This document shows, one piece after another, positions 1 through 5,505 of a DNA stretch of 5,505 nt. A program made the position numbers and the translations under genes. This DNA comes from Candidatus Melainabacteria bacterium (GTDB taxonomy: Bacteria; Actinomycetota; Actinomycetes; Mycobacteriales; Pseudonocardiaceae), in the NCBI GenBank assembly GCA_903970565.1, contig CAJCJE010000388.1, forward strand, positions 1 through 5,505. Reading direction: 5' to 3'. The notes beneath the pieces were generated by a model. The model did not search any database. It was not told the DNA's origin and was given only the letters and a program-made list of their open reading frames with translations. Positions within the stretch are counted from its first letter, which is position 1; every line of letters begins with the position of its first letter.

Positions 1-748
1 GCTCGTCCGCGCCGGCGCGGCGTTTGTCGATGGCGGCCAGTGCGGCGGCGTAGTACTCACGGGCCCGAGCGGTCTCCGCCGCTCGCTCGCCGTCCGCCCC
101 GGCCGCCAGGGCCTGCCCGCGCCGTCTGGCGGCGGTGTCGAGGTCCCGATGCGCTGCGGCCACGGCTGCGGTGAGCGAACTTGGCCGAGTTTCGCGTGCG
201 GGCCCAGGATCAGCGGTGGCCGCGGCGTTGCGCAACCGGGCTGCGGCATCCTCGGACCAGACGACGCGCGTGGGAACGTCGATCATGCATTCGGCGACCT
301 CGGTGAACCGCTCCTCGGCGGACACCGTGTGGCTGACCAGGACGCCCAGTCGCAGGACTGACCGGTGGGTGCGGATCGGCGCTCCGGTGGCGTCGATCCG
401 GCCGTGATCGACGGGGACCTGGTCGCGGATTCGGCCCAGCAGGTCGTCGGTGATGGGTGATGGCGAGCGGTGCGGCACGGTGATCGTGCCGACATCGGCG
501 GCGTCGATGACCGTTTCGGCGGCCTTGCTGATCTCCGGGTGTCCTGTGCCGAGGAACAGCACGCCGTCCTCGCGGGCGATGTCCGGGTCGTCGGTGATCA
601 GCCCGGACTCCGGCAGATCGTGCGCGATCGCCAGGCGCTCGGGCAGGACTGCCAGCACGGCGTCACTCGAGGCCTCCCACAGGCCGCCCTGGTAATCCAG
701 GTAACCCAGCCAGAATTCGAGAGCCGGGCCGGGTCGGCCAGTCGTCAT
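1..748 (-). CDS. RapA-like helicase C-terminal-module protein, partial (runs off left edge)
   Basis: Reading leftward from ATG at 748, the frame stays open for 249 codons to the window edge, so the stop lies outside. A GAAGGA Shine-Dalgarno six bases upstream and the four-base overlap with the helicase stop support this start. Residues 35-39 (LPERL), 45-46 (LP), 52-55 (TDDP), 58-61 (ARED) and 67-73 (GTGHPEI) follow in order. As I recall it, this resembles the segment after the helicase core in full-length RapA/HepA-like SNF2 proteins, where a 'LPxRL...T.D...A.ED...GHP' series is common. Residues about 195-249 are rich in Ala, Arg and Glu and look helical, possibly coiled coil. I infer an accessory subunit working with the adjacent ATPase, supplying the C-terminal part missing from it. 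No catalytic motif, signal peptide or membrane segment is visible. That the gene is real is near certain; the family assignment is moderate. Confidence 0.82.
   Translation of the reverse strand, partial: MTTGRPGPALEFWLGYLDYQGGLWEASSDAVLAVLPERLAIAHDLPESGLITDDPDIAREDGVLFLGTGHPEISKAAETVIDAADVGTITVPHRSPSPITDDLLGRIRDQVPVDHGRIDATGAPIRTHRSVLRLGVLVSHTVSAEERFTEVAECMIDVPTRVVWSEDAAARLRNAAATADPGPARETRPSSLTAAVAAAHRDLDTAARRRGQALAAGADGERAAETARAREYYAAALAAIDKRRAGADE
745..748 (-). promoter_or_regulatory. ATGA stop/start overlap, likely translational coupling
   Basis: The helicase stop codon TGA (747-745) shares bases with the ATG (748-746) of the next gene, giving the classic ATGA overlap. This arrangement usually lets terminating ribosomes re-initiate and keeps the two products in fixed proportion. 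It fits the idea that the two proteins are parts of one complex. Confidence 0.85.
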
Positions 749-2478
749 TCGTCGTCCTTCCCGACCAGGGCGTCGACGTTGTTCCGGTCGGCGAGATAGA
801 TGGTGCGGGCCGCCGCGAGCCGGTCGCCGATCTCGTCCATGCGGCGGGCGAAGGCGACATCGTCCTCGGTGCTGGTGAACGCGTCGAACACGGTCTGCTC
901 GAAGTCGAAGTCCTCGTCGATGCGGCCAATGATCATGTCGAGTTCCCCGACCACCAGCTCAAACATGTTGATCTTGGTTTCCAGTATGTGCAGGATTCGT
1001 TCCTCGATGCTGCCTCTGCTGACGAGGTTGGTCAGCAGGACATCGTGGGTCTGACCGATCCGGTGCAGGCGGCCGAGGCGCTGTTCGATCTGCATGGGAT
1101 TCCACGGCAGATCGAGGTTGATCATCACGTGGCAGAACTGGAGGTTGCGACCCTCACCGGCGGACTCGGTGGACAGCAGGACCGGCGCATCGTCGCGGAA
1201 CGCGCCGATGACCCGTTCCTTCTCCGCCCGGGGCAGACCACCGTGGTAGACGACCGCGCCGATGCCCGCCGACCGAGCCGACGCGGCCACCAGCTCCAGG
1301 GTCTGCCGGAACGCGGTGAACACCAGCACCTTCTCGCCACGTGCCACATGCTCGGCCAACTTCACAGTGAGCAGGCGCGTCTTGGCCGGGTCGCTGATCG
1401 CCGCCGCGGCGGCGCCCAGGTCGGTCCAGCCGAGTTTGTCCAGGGTCGGGGCGGCCGCCGCCGGAGTGGAGCCGGCCAGCCGGGCCACCGAACGCAGCGC
1501 AAGGCGTCGGCCTGCCGGTGCCTCCTTGGCCTCCACCCGGATCCGCTCGGCCAGGTCGGCGTACAGCGCGCGTTCGCTGGCGTCCGGGGTGACCAGCACG
1601 GTCTCGGCCAGGCGCTGCGGCAGGCGCAGCGCGACCTCGCTGCGCCGGTGGCGCACCATGACCTGCCGGGTGCTGGCGCGCAGTTCGGCCAGGTTGCGAG
1701 GGCTGCCGACGTCTCCACCGGTGGTGGTGTGCCGGGCGCGGAACTGGGCCGGGGTACCGAGCAGACCGGGCGCCACCAGGGAGATCATCTCGTACAGGTC
1801 CTGTAGCCGGTTCTCCACCGGAGTCGCGGTCAGCAGCAGCAGAAAACGCGTGGTCAGCGCTCGGATCAGTTTGCCCGACGCGCTGCGCGCGGAGCGCAGC
1901 CGGTGCGCTTCGTCGGCCACCACCAGATCCCAGCTGACGCTCGTTAGCTGGGACCTCAGCGGATCCCGGCGGGCCGTGGCGAGCGAGGCCAGCAACACCG
2001 GCCGTTGTGTCGTTCCGTCGGGGATGGTGTCCTTGCCGCTCAGAAGCGCCGTCGGCAGGCCGAACTTGCGTTCCAGTTCGTCGCGCCACTGTTCGACCAG
2101 ACCGGCCGGGGTGATCACCAGCGTCCGGTCGGCCAGACCTCGCAGCCGCAGTTCGGCGGCGACCAGTCCGGCTTCGATGGTCTTGCCCAGTCCGACCTCG
2201 TCAGCGAGGATCGCCCGTCCGCGCATCCTGCGCAGCACGGTGGCGGCGGTCTCCCGCTGATAGTCGAACGGCTCGAACGTCAGCTGCGGCAACGACAACA
2301 GGGTGTCGAACCCGGGGCGGCGCAGCACCGCGACCGCCTGGTCGACGAGCGCGGAAACCGCCGGATCGACGGCTGGCGCGGAGGACAGCCGGCCCAACAG
2401 GACCAGCAGCGGTTCGGACAGCGTCAGCTGACCCGATCCCGTGGTCACATCGGAACCGGAGGCGGACACTTCGATCAT
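745..2478 (-). CDS. SNF2-family DEAD/DEAH-box ATPase/helicase, RapA-like
   Basis: This is a double-stranded nucleic-acid translocase of helicase superfamily 2, 577 residues. All core motifs are present in order: FDYQ near 71-74; motif I ADEVGLGKT 92-100; motif Ia VITPAGLVEQW 121-131; DEAH 189-192; LLTATP 215-220; motif IV VLVFTAF 384-390; motif V STESAGEGRNLQ 436-447; motif VI QIEQRLGRLHRIGQ 463-476. The 'DEVGLGKTIEAG' form of motif I and the KINMFELVVGELD stretch (502-514) are typical of the RapA/HepA group. E. coli RapA uses ATP to recycle RNA polymerase; relatives occur in defence and repair loci. The start is firm: an in-frame stop lies seven codons upstream with no other start between, and AGGA sits four bases before the ATG. 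The protein ends soon after the helicase core. Full-length RapA-like proteins go on for several hundred residues, and the overlapping downstream gene seems to carry that part. All ATPase residues are intact, so it should be active. Its exact substrate is unknown. Confidence 0.95.
   Translation of the reverse strand: MIEVSASGSDVTTGSGQLTLSEPLLVLLGRLSSAPAVDPAVSALVDQAVAVLRRPGFDTLLSLPQLTFEPFDYQRETAATVLRRMRGRAILADEVGLGKTIEAGLVAAELRLRGLADRTLVITPAGLVEQWRDELERKFGLPTALLSGKDTIPDGTTQRPVLLASLATARRDPLRSQLTSVSWDLVVADEAHRLRSARSASGKLIRALTTRFLLLLTATPVENRLQDLYEMISLVAPGLLGTPAQFRARHTTTGGDVGSPRNLAELRASTRQVMVRHRRSEVALRLPQRLAETVLVTPDASERALYADLAERIRVEAKEAPAGRRLALRSVARLAGSTPAAAAPTLDKLGWTDLGAAAAAISDPAKTRLLTVKLAEHVARGEKVLVFTAFRQTLELVAASARSAGIGAVVYHGGLPRAEKERVIGAFRDDAPVLLSTESAGEGRNLQFCHVMINLDLPWNPMQIEQRLGRLHRIGQTHDVLLTNLVSRGSIEERILHILETKINMFELVVGELDMIIGRIDEDFDFEQTVFDAFTSTEDDVAFARRMDEIGDRLAAARTIYLADRNNVDALVGKDDE
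755..760 (-). promoter_or_regulatory. Shine-Dalgarno for the gene at 748, inside the helicase 3' end
   Basis: The minus-strand bases GAAGGA lie in the last codons of the helicase and are followed by six bases and then the ATG at 748. Sequence and spacing are close to ideal for pairing with the 16S rRNA tail. The site fixes the start of the overlapping gene and shows that it is translated in its own right. Confidence 0.8.
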
Positions 2479-2584
2479 GATGTCCTGGTGGTTCGGTCAC
2501 GCATCAACATCGTCCCCACAATAGCGGGAACGCATACGGCCCCGGTCGACCCTACTGTGGCGAGTCCGTAACGTCCGATGCGTT

Positions 2585-2603
2585 CAGGACTCAGTCAGTC
2601 CTG
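2585..2603 (-). terminator. Short perfect hairpin over the stop codon of the 338-residue gene
   Basis: Bases 2585-2591 (CAGGACT) and 2597-2603 (AGTCCTG) are a perfect 7-bp inverted repeat around a 5-base loop. The TGA stop (2597-2595) of the leftward gene lies at the loop edge. No run of U follows in the direction of transcription (the next bases are AACGCATC), so it is not a canonical intrinsic terminator. It could be a weak terminator or an mRNA-processing or stabilising hairpin that sets helicase expression apart from the gene before it. A chance repeat is also possible. The rest of the 116-base gap to the helicase holds TANNNT hexamers but no convincing -35 partner. Confidence 0.3.
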
Positions 2604-3611
2604 CGCGTCGGTGGACTCGATGATCTCCCGGGCGCGTTCCGGGAAGGGAGCATCGATCTCGATCGCGACCTTCTGGAACGCACGGTGGCCGGGTAGCCGG
2701 TCGAGGCACTCGCGCATGAGCTTGCGAGCGCGATCGAGATCACCGCGCTGACGAGCCAGTTGCGCTTGGAGGAAAGTCAGCTCCGGCCCACCGAGAGCGC
2801 GGTGCCGGCTGATCTTGTCGAGCCGGTCATCGGCGTCATAGTCGGGCAACCGGTCCAGCAACAGGCCGTGCCACTCGGCCAGGTCTCCGGTCCGTTGATC
2901 GCGGTCGAAATTCTTTGTCCCGCCGGCTTTGTCGAGTGCGTCCAGGTAGCGGTCGGCGAAGGTGACCCACATGTCGGGGGCTTCGAGCTTGCGGGCCAGG
3001 AGGCTGGCAAGACTGGCCTCTTTTTGGGTGATCGAGCCCCAGCCGCCACGCGTCCAACCGTACTGGGACTCCCACCGGACAAGGTGGTTCGCGGCATGTG
3101 CCGAGAACCGGTCGAAGCCATAGGCGCGGCGCAGCCGGTCCCACAACTGCTCCACCGCGTCCGACACGACGAACCGCGCCGCCTCCATCGGATCGTCCGA
3201 CCGGAAATAGTCGTAGCGGCGGGTTTCGCATGCGAGGTCGATGAGTAGCTCCAGCGCGGCGATCCCAAGGGCGGGGTCCTCGACGGCCAGAGCTCCCTGT
3301 GCCTCGCTGGCCAGGCGTCGGAAGGTGACACGCCACTGGCTTCGCTGCTTCGGCGCGACACGCCGGTCGCCACCGAAGTAAGCGCCAGCCCGCGCCAGAG
3401 TGACGAAATCGCGCACCTCCACCAGCACCGCGTCCGGGTCGACAACCGGGCGGCTGGCTCGTTTGGGCAGGCCGGGATCGACTTCGGCCTCGATACGCTC
3501 GCGCATCGTGGCATTGCCGCGCCAGTACAGGTTCCACAGTGCTTTCTTCAGGCGCTCCTCGTCGAGGGCAGCCAACTTGCCAAAGAACTCCTCGCGATTC
3601 ATCCGCTTCAT
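2595..3611 (-). CDS. Conserved-looking protein of unknown function, helical C-terminus
   Basis: I cannot name a function for this 338-residue soluble protein. The N-terminus (about 4-45) is a charged helical segment with MNREEFF, LKKALWNLYWRG (21-32) and MRERIEAEVDP. The middle has aromatic-rich stretches such as RRYDYFRSDDP (131-141) followed by EAARFVVSDA, and WESQYGWTRGGWG (180-192). The end (about 274-332) looks like a pair of TPR-like helices: TFLQAQLARQRGDLDRARKL, then ECLDRLPGHRAF. From memory it resembles uncharacterised actinobacterial proteins. No signal peptide, membrane span or catalytic motif is visible. The frame stays open to 3929, but the extra part lies antisense to the divergent gene and has low-complexity, non-protein-like composition, so the ATG at 3611 is preferred. 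ATG 3602 (MNREEFF) and GTG 3617 are alternatives; none has a clear Shine-Dalgarno. It is the first gene of the leftward group and is followed 116 bases later by the helicase, so it may share that pathway. Confidence 0.85.
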   Translation of the reverse strand: MKRMNREEFFGKLAALDEERLKKALWNLYWRGNATMRERIEAEVDPGLPKRASRPVVDPDAVLVEVRDFVTLARAGAYFGGDRRVAPKQRSQWRVTFRRLASEAQGALAVEDPALGIAALELLIDLACETRRYDYFRSDDPMEAARFVVSDAVEQLWDRLRRAYGFDRFSAHAANHLVRWESQYGWTRGGWGSITQKEASLASLLARKLEAPDMWVTFADRYLDALDKAGGTKNFDRDQRTGDLAEWHGLLLDRLPDYDADDRLDKISRHRALGGPELTFLQAQLARQRGDLDRARKLMRECLDRLPGHRAFQKVAIEIDAPFPERAREIIESTDAQD

Positions 3612-3625
3612 CGGCACGACGGTAG

Positions 3626-3631
3626 ATGCTA
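3626..3631 (-). promoter_or_regulatory. Candidate -10 box for the leftward group
   Basis: The minus-strand hexamer TAGCAT matches the actinobacterial TANNNT -10 pattern. Transcription would begin near 3619, leaving only about eight bases before the ATG at 3611, or almost none before GTG 3617. This fits the missing Shine-Dalgarno and suggests a leaderless or near-leaderless mRNA. I find no good -35 hexamer at 16-18 bases, so this is a position-based guess. Confidence 0.35.
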
Positions 3632-3663
3632 GCGGGCGCGGAGCCGGCGACATCACCACCTGG

Positions 3664-3669
3664 TAGGCT
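3664..3669 (+). promoter_or_regulatory. Candidate -10 box for the rightward group
   Basis: The plus-strand hexamer TAGGCT fits TANNNT and ends 11 bases before the ATG at 3681. Initiation about seven bases downstream would fall at or just before the TTG at 3678 or the ATG at 3681, giving a leaderless transcript. No Shine-Dalgarno is present upstream of either start, which fits. No convincing -35 element is visible. A small ACCA-CC-TGGT inverted repeat (3655-3664) touches the box, but its arms are too short to call an operator. Confidence 0.35.
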
Positions 3670-3680
3670 TTACGCCCTTG

Positions 3681-4085
3681 ATGAACGCGCAGAATCAGGC
3701 GAAACTTCGGTGCGAGATCGCCGCCGCCGGCAAGGCCGTTGTCGCCAGGAACGGCTACGTCAGTCCTGTCGACGCGTTGCTCGCCACCGGTTGGCTTCGT
3801 CCGGAGAAGGTCGAGGACTGGCGGCGTGGCCGCGTGCCGTACCTGGAGTGCGTGGTGGTCGCCAGCCTGCCCAAGATCAGTATGGCAATGCGGACCTTCC
3901 GGAGTTGGGCCGAGAGCGAAGGCCTGCAACGCAGCGAGACCGTCTACGTGTCATGGACCAGGGATCGCCATCGCCTGCGGTTCTCCAAATCGGGTGACCC
4001 GAACATCGAGTGCGCCTACCGCACCCACTGGTTGCCGCCCAAGACGAACGGCACCCAGGCGACGATTGAGCCCGGCCGCACGTGA
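3681..4085 (+). CDS. Small protein of unknown function, 134 residues
   Basis: I do not recognise a named domain in this protein. It is basic, soluble and rich in Trp, Arg and Tyr, with patches that look conserved: NGYVSPVDALLATGWL (24-39), VEDWRRGRVPYLE (44-56), KISMAMRTFRSWA (65-77), and GDPNIECAYRTHWLPP (105-120). The GWL...V..WR.GRVPYLE arrangement suggests a small helical, perhaps nucleic-acid-binding, fold; that is inference. From memory, similar short proteins exist in actinobacteria without a known function. The start is ATG 3681; a TTG directly before it (3678) would add one residue. There is no Shine-Dalgarno, and a -10-like box lies 11 bases upstream, so the message may be leaderless. 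The opening codons (aac, aat, aaa, ctt) are a little richer in A and T than the neighbours. The dioxygenase gene begins 29 bases after the stop, so the two are probably co-transcribed. The last 15 or so residues are likely disordered. Confidence 0.82.
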   Translation: MNAQNQAKLRCEIAAAGKAVVARNGYVSPVDALLATGWLRPEKVEDWRRGRVPYLECVVVASLPKISMAMRTFRSWAESEGLQRSETVYVSWTRDRHRLRFSKSGDPNIECAYRTHWLPPKTNGTQATIEPGRT

Positions 4086-4104
4086 GCGGGTCCGGCAAGC
4101 ACAT

Positions 4105-4110
4105 GAGGGG
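4105..4110 (+). promoter_or_regulatory. Shine-Dalgarno deciding the dioxygenase start
   Basis: GAGGGG lies four bases before the ATG at 4115. Its AGG core sits six bases from the start codon. Another in-frame ATG at 4103 would add four residues (MRGH), but it has no purine-rich site at the right distance and its own codons contain this Shine-Dalgarno. The 4115 start is therefore preferred. Confidence 0.7.
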
Positions 4111-4114
4111 ACAC

Positions 4115-5505
4115 ATGACGGAGACAGCACGGGAGCGGTTGGCGCTGGTGTTCGCGGGTGCCGAGCCGGTTGGGTCCTTCAGTGCTCAGCTGCTGGCTCC
4201 GGCGCAAATGCTGGAGCTTGAGGTGTCCGGGGTCGGGCCGGTCCGGCTTCCGGTTCGTGCGCCGTTGGCGAAGAAGCTGATCGCGGTGGCGCGTCCGGCG
4301 AAGTTCGGTCGGGGTGAGCAGACCCTGACCGATACGGGCGTGCGCGATACCTGGGAACTGACTCCGGATCAGTTCACGCTCGGCGGGCCCGGCTGGACGG
4401 CGTTGCTGGACGGTGCGTTGAAGCATTTCCGTGACGAGCTCGGGCTCCCACGGAGGGCACGGCTGAGCGCTGAGCCGCACTCGATGTTGGTGTACGGCAA
4501 GGGGCAGTTCTTCCTCCCCCACCAGGACTCGGAGAAGCACGACGGGATGGTGGGCACGCTGGTTGTGTCACTGCCATCGGTGCACACCGGCGGGGAGCTG
4601 GTCATCGACCACGCCGGGGAGAGCAGAACCTACCGTGCGTCGAGGGATGACCTGACGCTCGTGGCGTTCTATTCCGACTGTCGTCACGAGGTTACGCCGG
4701 TGCGGTCCGGCTACCGGCTGACGTTCACGTTCAACCTGCTCGCCGATGCCGAGACTCCGGCGCCGGAGGCAGGTCCGGTTGCCGAGTTGGCGGACTGCCT
4801 GACCGAGCACTTCACCACACCGGCCACCCGGCGGTTCGGCGAGCGCGACCTCGACCCGCCGAACCGGCTGGTTTTCCTGCTCGACCACGAGTACACCCAG
4901 CGGGGCCTGGCCTGGCACCGGCTCAAGGGCGCCGACGCGGAGCGGGCCGCGCTGCTGCGATCCGCGGCCGAGCGGGCCGGGTGCGAGACGGTGCTGGCGC
5001 TCGCCGAGGTGAAGGAGACCTGGGACGTCGAAACCTCCGGCGTCTACGGGTGGGACGACTACTACGACGAGGACGACACGGATCCGGGCGACTATCAGCT
5101 CACGGACCTGATCGACGACGAGATCACCCTCGGCTGGTGGACCAACCCGGACGGCGGAGGCGAGTCGATCTCGCTGAGTATCCCCGAGCACGAGGTCTGC
5201 GCGACCACCCCGAGCAAAGCCCTGGAGCCCTACGAGTCCGAGTACGAGGGCTACATGGGTAACTACGGCAACACGCTGGACCGGTGGTACCGCCGGGCCG
5301 CGGTCGTCGCGTGGCCCCGGGACCGGGCGTTCGCGGCGCGTGCCGAGGCCGGATCGCGGCGGGCGCTGCTCGAGCTTCGGGATCGCATCGAATCCGGCGA
5401 TCTGACGGGGGCCCGTGCCGAGGCGGAGTCGCTGGCCCCGTTCTGGCGCCGGACCGTGGCACAGGCGGGACTGCTCGACGCCGCGCTGGACGTGGCCGCT
5501 GGCCT
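4115..5505 (+). CDS. Fe(II)/2-oxoglutarate-dependent dioxygenase, P4H-like, partial (runs off right edge)
   Basis: The frame is open for 463 codons to the window edge, with no stop seen. Residues about 90-207 form a double-stranded beta-helix oxygenase core of the prolyl-4-hydroxylase type. The iron ligands are H136 and D138 in PHQD and H191 in CRHEV. R201 in GYRLTFTFNL, ten residues after H191, is placed to bind the 2-oxoglutarate C5 carboxylate. GGEL (159-162) is the usual strand between them. Such enzymes couple oxidative decarboxylation of 2-oxoglutarate to hydroxylation of a substrate. The substrate here is unknown; the protein lacks a signal peptide, so it is cytoplasmic. The N-terminal 90 residues have no motif I know. 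After the core, the protein continues for over 250 residues with an acidic-aromatic patch (WDDYYDEDD, 313-321) and a GNYGN...WYRRAAVVAWPR segment (382-402). I recall a like segment in uncharacterised bacterial and fungal dioxygenases. The catalytic triad is intact. It sits 29 bases after the 134-residue gene, probably in one operon. Confidence 0.9.
   Translation, partial: MTETARERLALVFAGAEPVGSFSAQLLAPAQMLELEVSGVGPVRLPVRAPLAKKLIAVARPAKFGRGEQTLTDTGVRDTWELTPDQFTLGGPGWTALLDGALKHFRDELGLPRRARLSAEPHSMLVYGKGQFFLPHQDSEKHDGMVGTLVVSLPSVHTGGELVIDHAGESRTYRASRDDLTLVAFYSDCRHEVTPVRSGYRLTFTFNLLADAETPAPEAGPVAELADCLTEHFTTPATRRFGERDLDPPNRLVFLLDHEYTQRGLAWHRLKGADAERAALLRSAAERAGCETVLALAEVKETWDVETSGVYGWDDYYDEDDTDPGDYQLTDLIDDEITLGWWTNPDGGGESISLSIPEHEVCATTPSKALEPYESEYEGYMGNYGNTLDRWYRRAAVVAWPRDRAFAARAEAGSRRALLELRDRIESGDLTGARAEAESLAPFWRRTVAQAGLLDAALDVAAG

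Noticed and set aside
135..799. Three plus-strand open frames of 70 to 109 codons over the left end
   Set aside because: The minus-strand frame is open without interruption across 1-748, has a Shine-Dalgarno and a coupled start, and gives a protein-like translation. The plus frames have composition typical of shadows.
988..1806. Plus-strand open frame of 272 codons
   Set aside because: It is antisense to the helicase core. Its translation is rich in Arg, Gly and Gln with no recognisable motif, as expected for a GC-rich shadow frame.
1933..1954. Inverted repeat CCAGCT...AGCTGG inside the helicase gene
   Set aside because: The 6-bp arms with a 10-base loop lie in coding sequence. This is expected by chance in GC-rich DNA and there is no sign of a regulatory role.
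1262..2260. Plus-strand open frame of 332 codons
   Set aside because: It is antisense to the helicase and dominated by Ser and Arg. The opposite strand carries all helicase motifs, so this is a shadow.
3612..3929. Upstream in-frame extension of the 338-residue gene to ATG 3929, giving 444 residues
   Set aside because: It lies antisense to the well-supported 134-residue gene, and its translation is rich in Pro, Gly and His without protein-like motifs. The gap at 3612-3680 looks like a divergent promoter region.
4568..5191. Minus-strand open frame of 207 codons
   Set aside because: It lies opposite the dioxygenase core, whose iron and 2-oxoglutarate residues fix the coding strand. The translation is low-complexity, rich in Arg, Val and Gly.

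Overview
The window is GC-rich and densely coding, with codons ending mostly in G or C. It looks like chromosomal DNA of a high-GC actinomycete. Protein resemblances were recalled from memory and no search was run, so no genus is given. I see no tRNA, rRNA, CRISPR array, transposase, integrase or attachment site.

Layout: five genes in two divergent groups flank a 69-base gap (3612-3680). The leftward group (minus strand), in order of transcription, has three genes. First is a 338-residue conserved-looking protein of unknown function (3611 to 2595). Second is a complete 577-residue SNF2-family ATPase/helicase of the RapA-like subgroup (2478 to 745). Third is a gene that overlaps the helicase stop by four bases and runs off the left edge (748 to 1). 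Its N-terminal third reads like the module that normally follows the helicase core inside full-length RapA-like proteins. The helicase therefore appears to be split over two translationally coupled genes. The rightward group (plus strand) has a 134-residue protein of unknown function (3681-4085). After 29 bases comes a long Fe(II)/2-oxoglutarate dioxygenase-type protein (4115 to beyond 5505) with a prolyl-4-hydroxylase-like catalytic core and an extended C-terminal region.

Regulation: the gap carries one actinobacterial-type -10 box (TANNNT) facing each way. Each lies close to a start codon that lacks a Shine-Dalgarno sequence, which suggests near-leaderless transcripts on both sides. The downstream genes do have Shine-Dalgarno sequences. 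A short perfect hairpin overlaps the stop codon of the 338-residue gene.

How the genes may work together: the helicase and its downstream partner very probably act as one machine on DNA or RNA polymerase complexes. The dioxygenase would hydroxylate or demethylate a protein, nucleic acid or small molecule that cannot be named from sequence. Whether the two groups form one system is inference from adjacency only. The two unknown proteins and the split helicase are the best leads for something undescribed.
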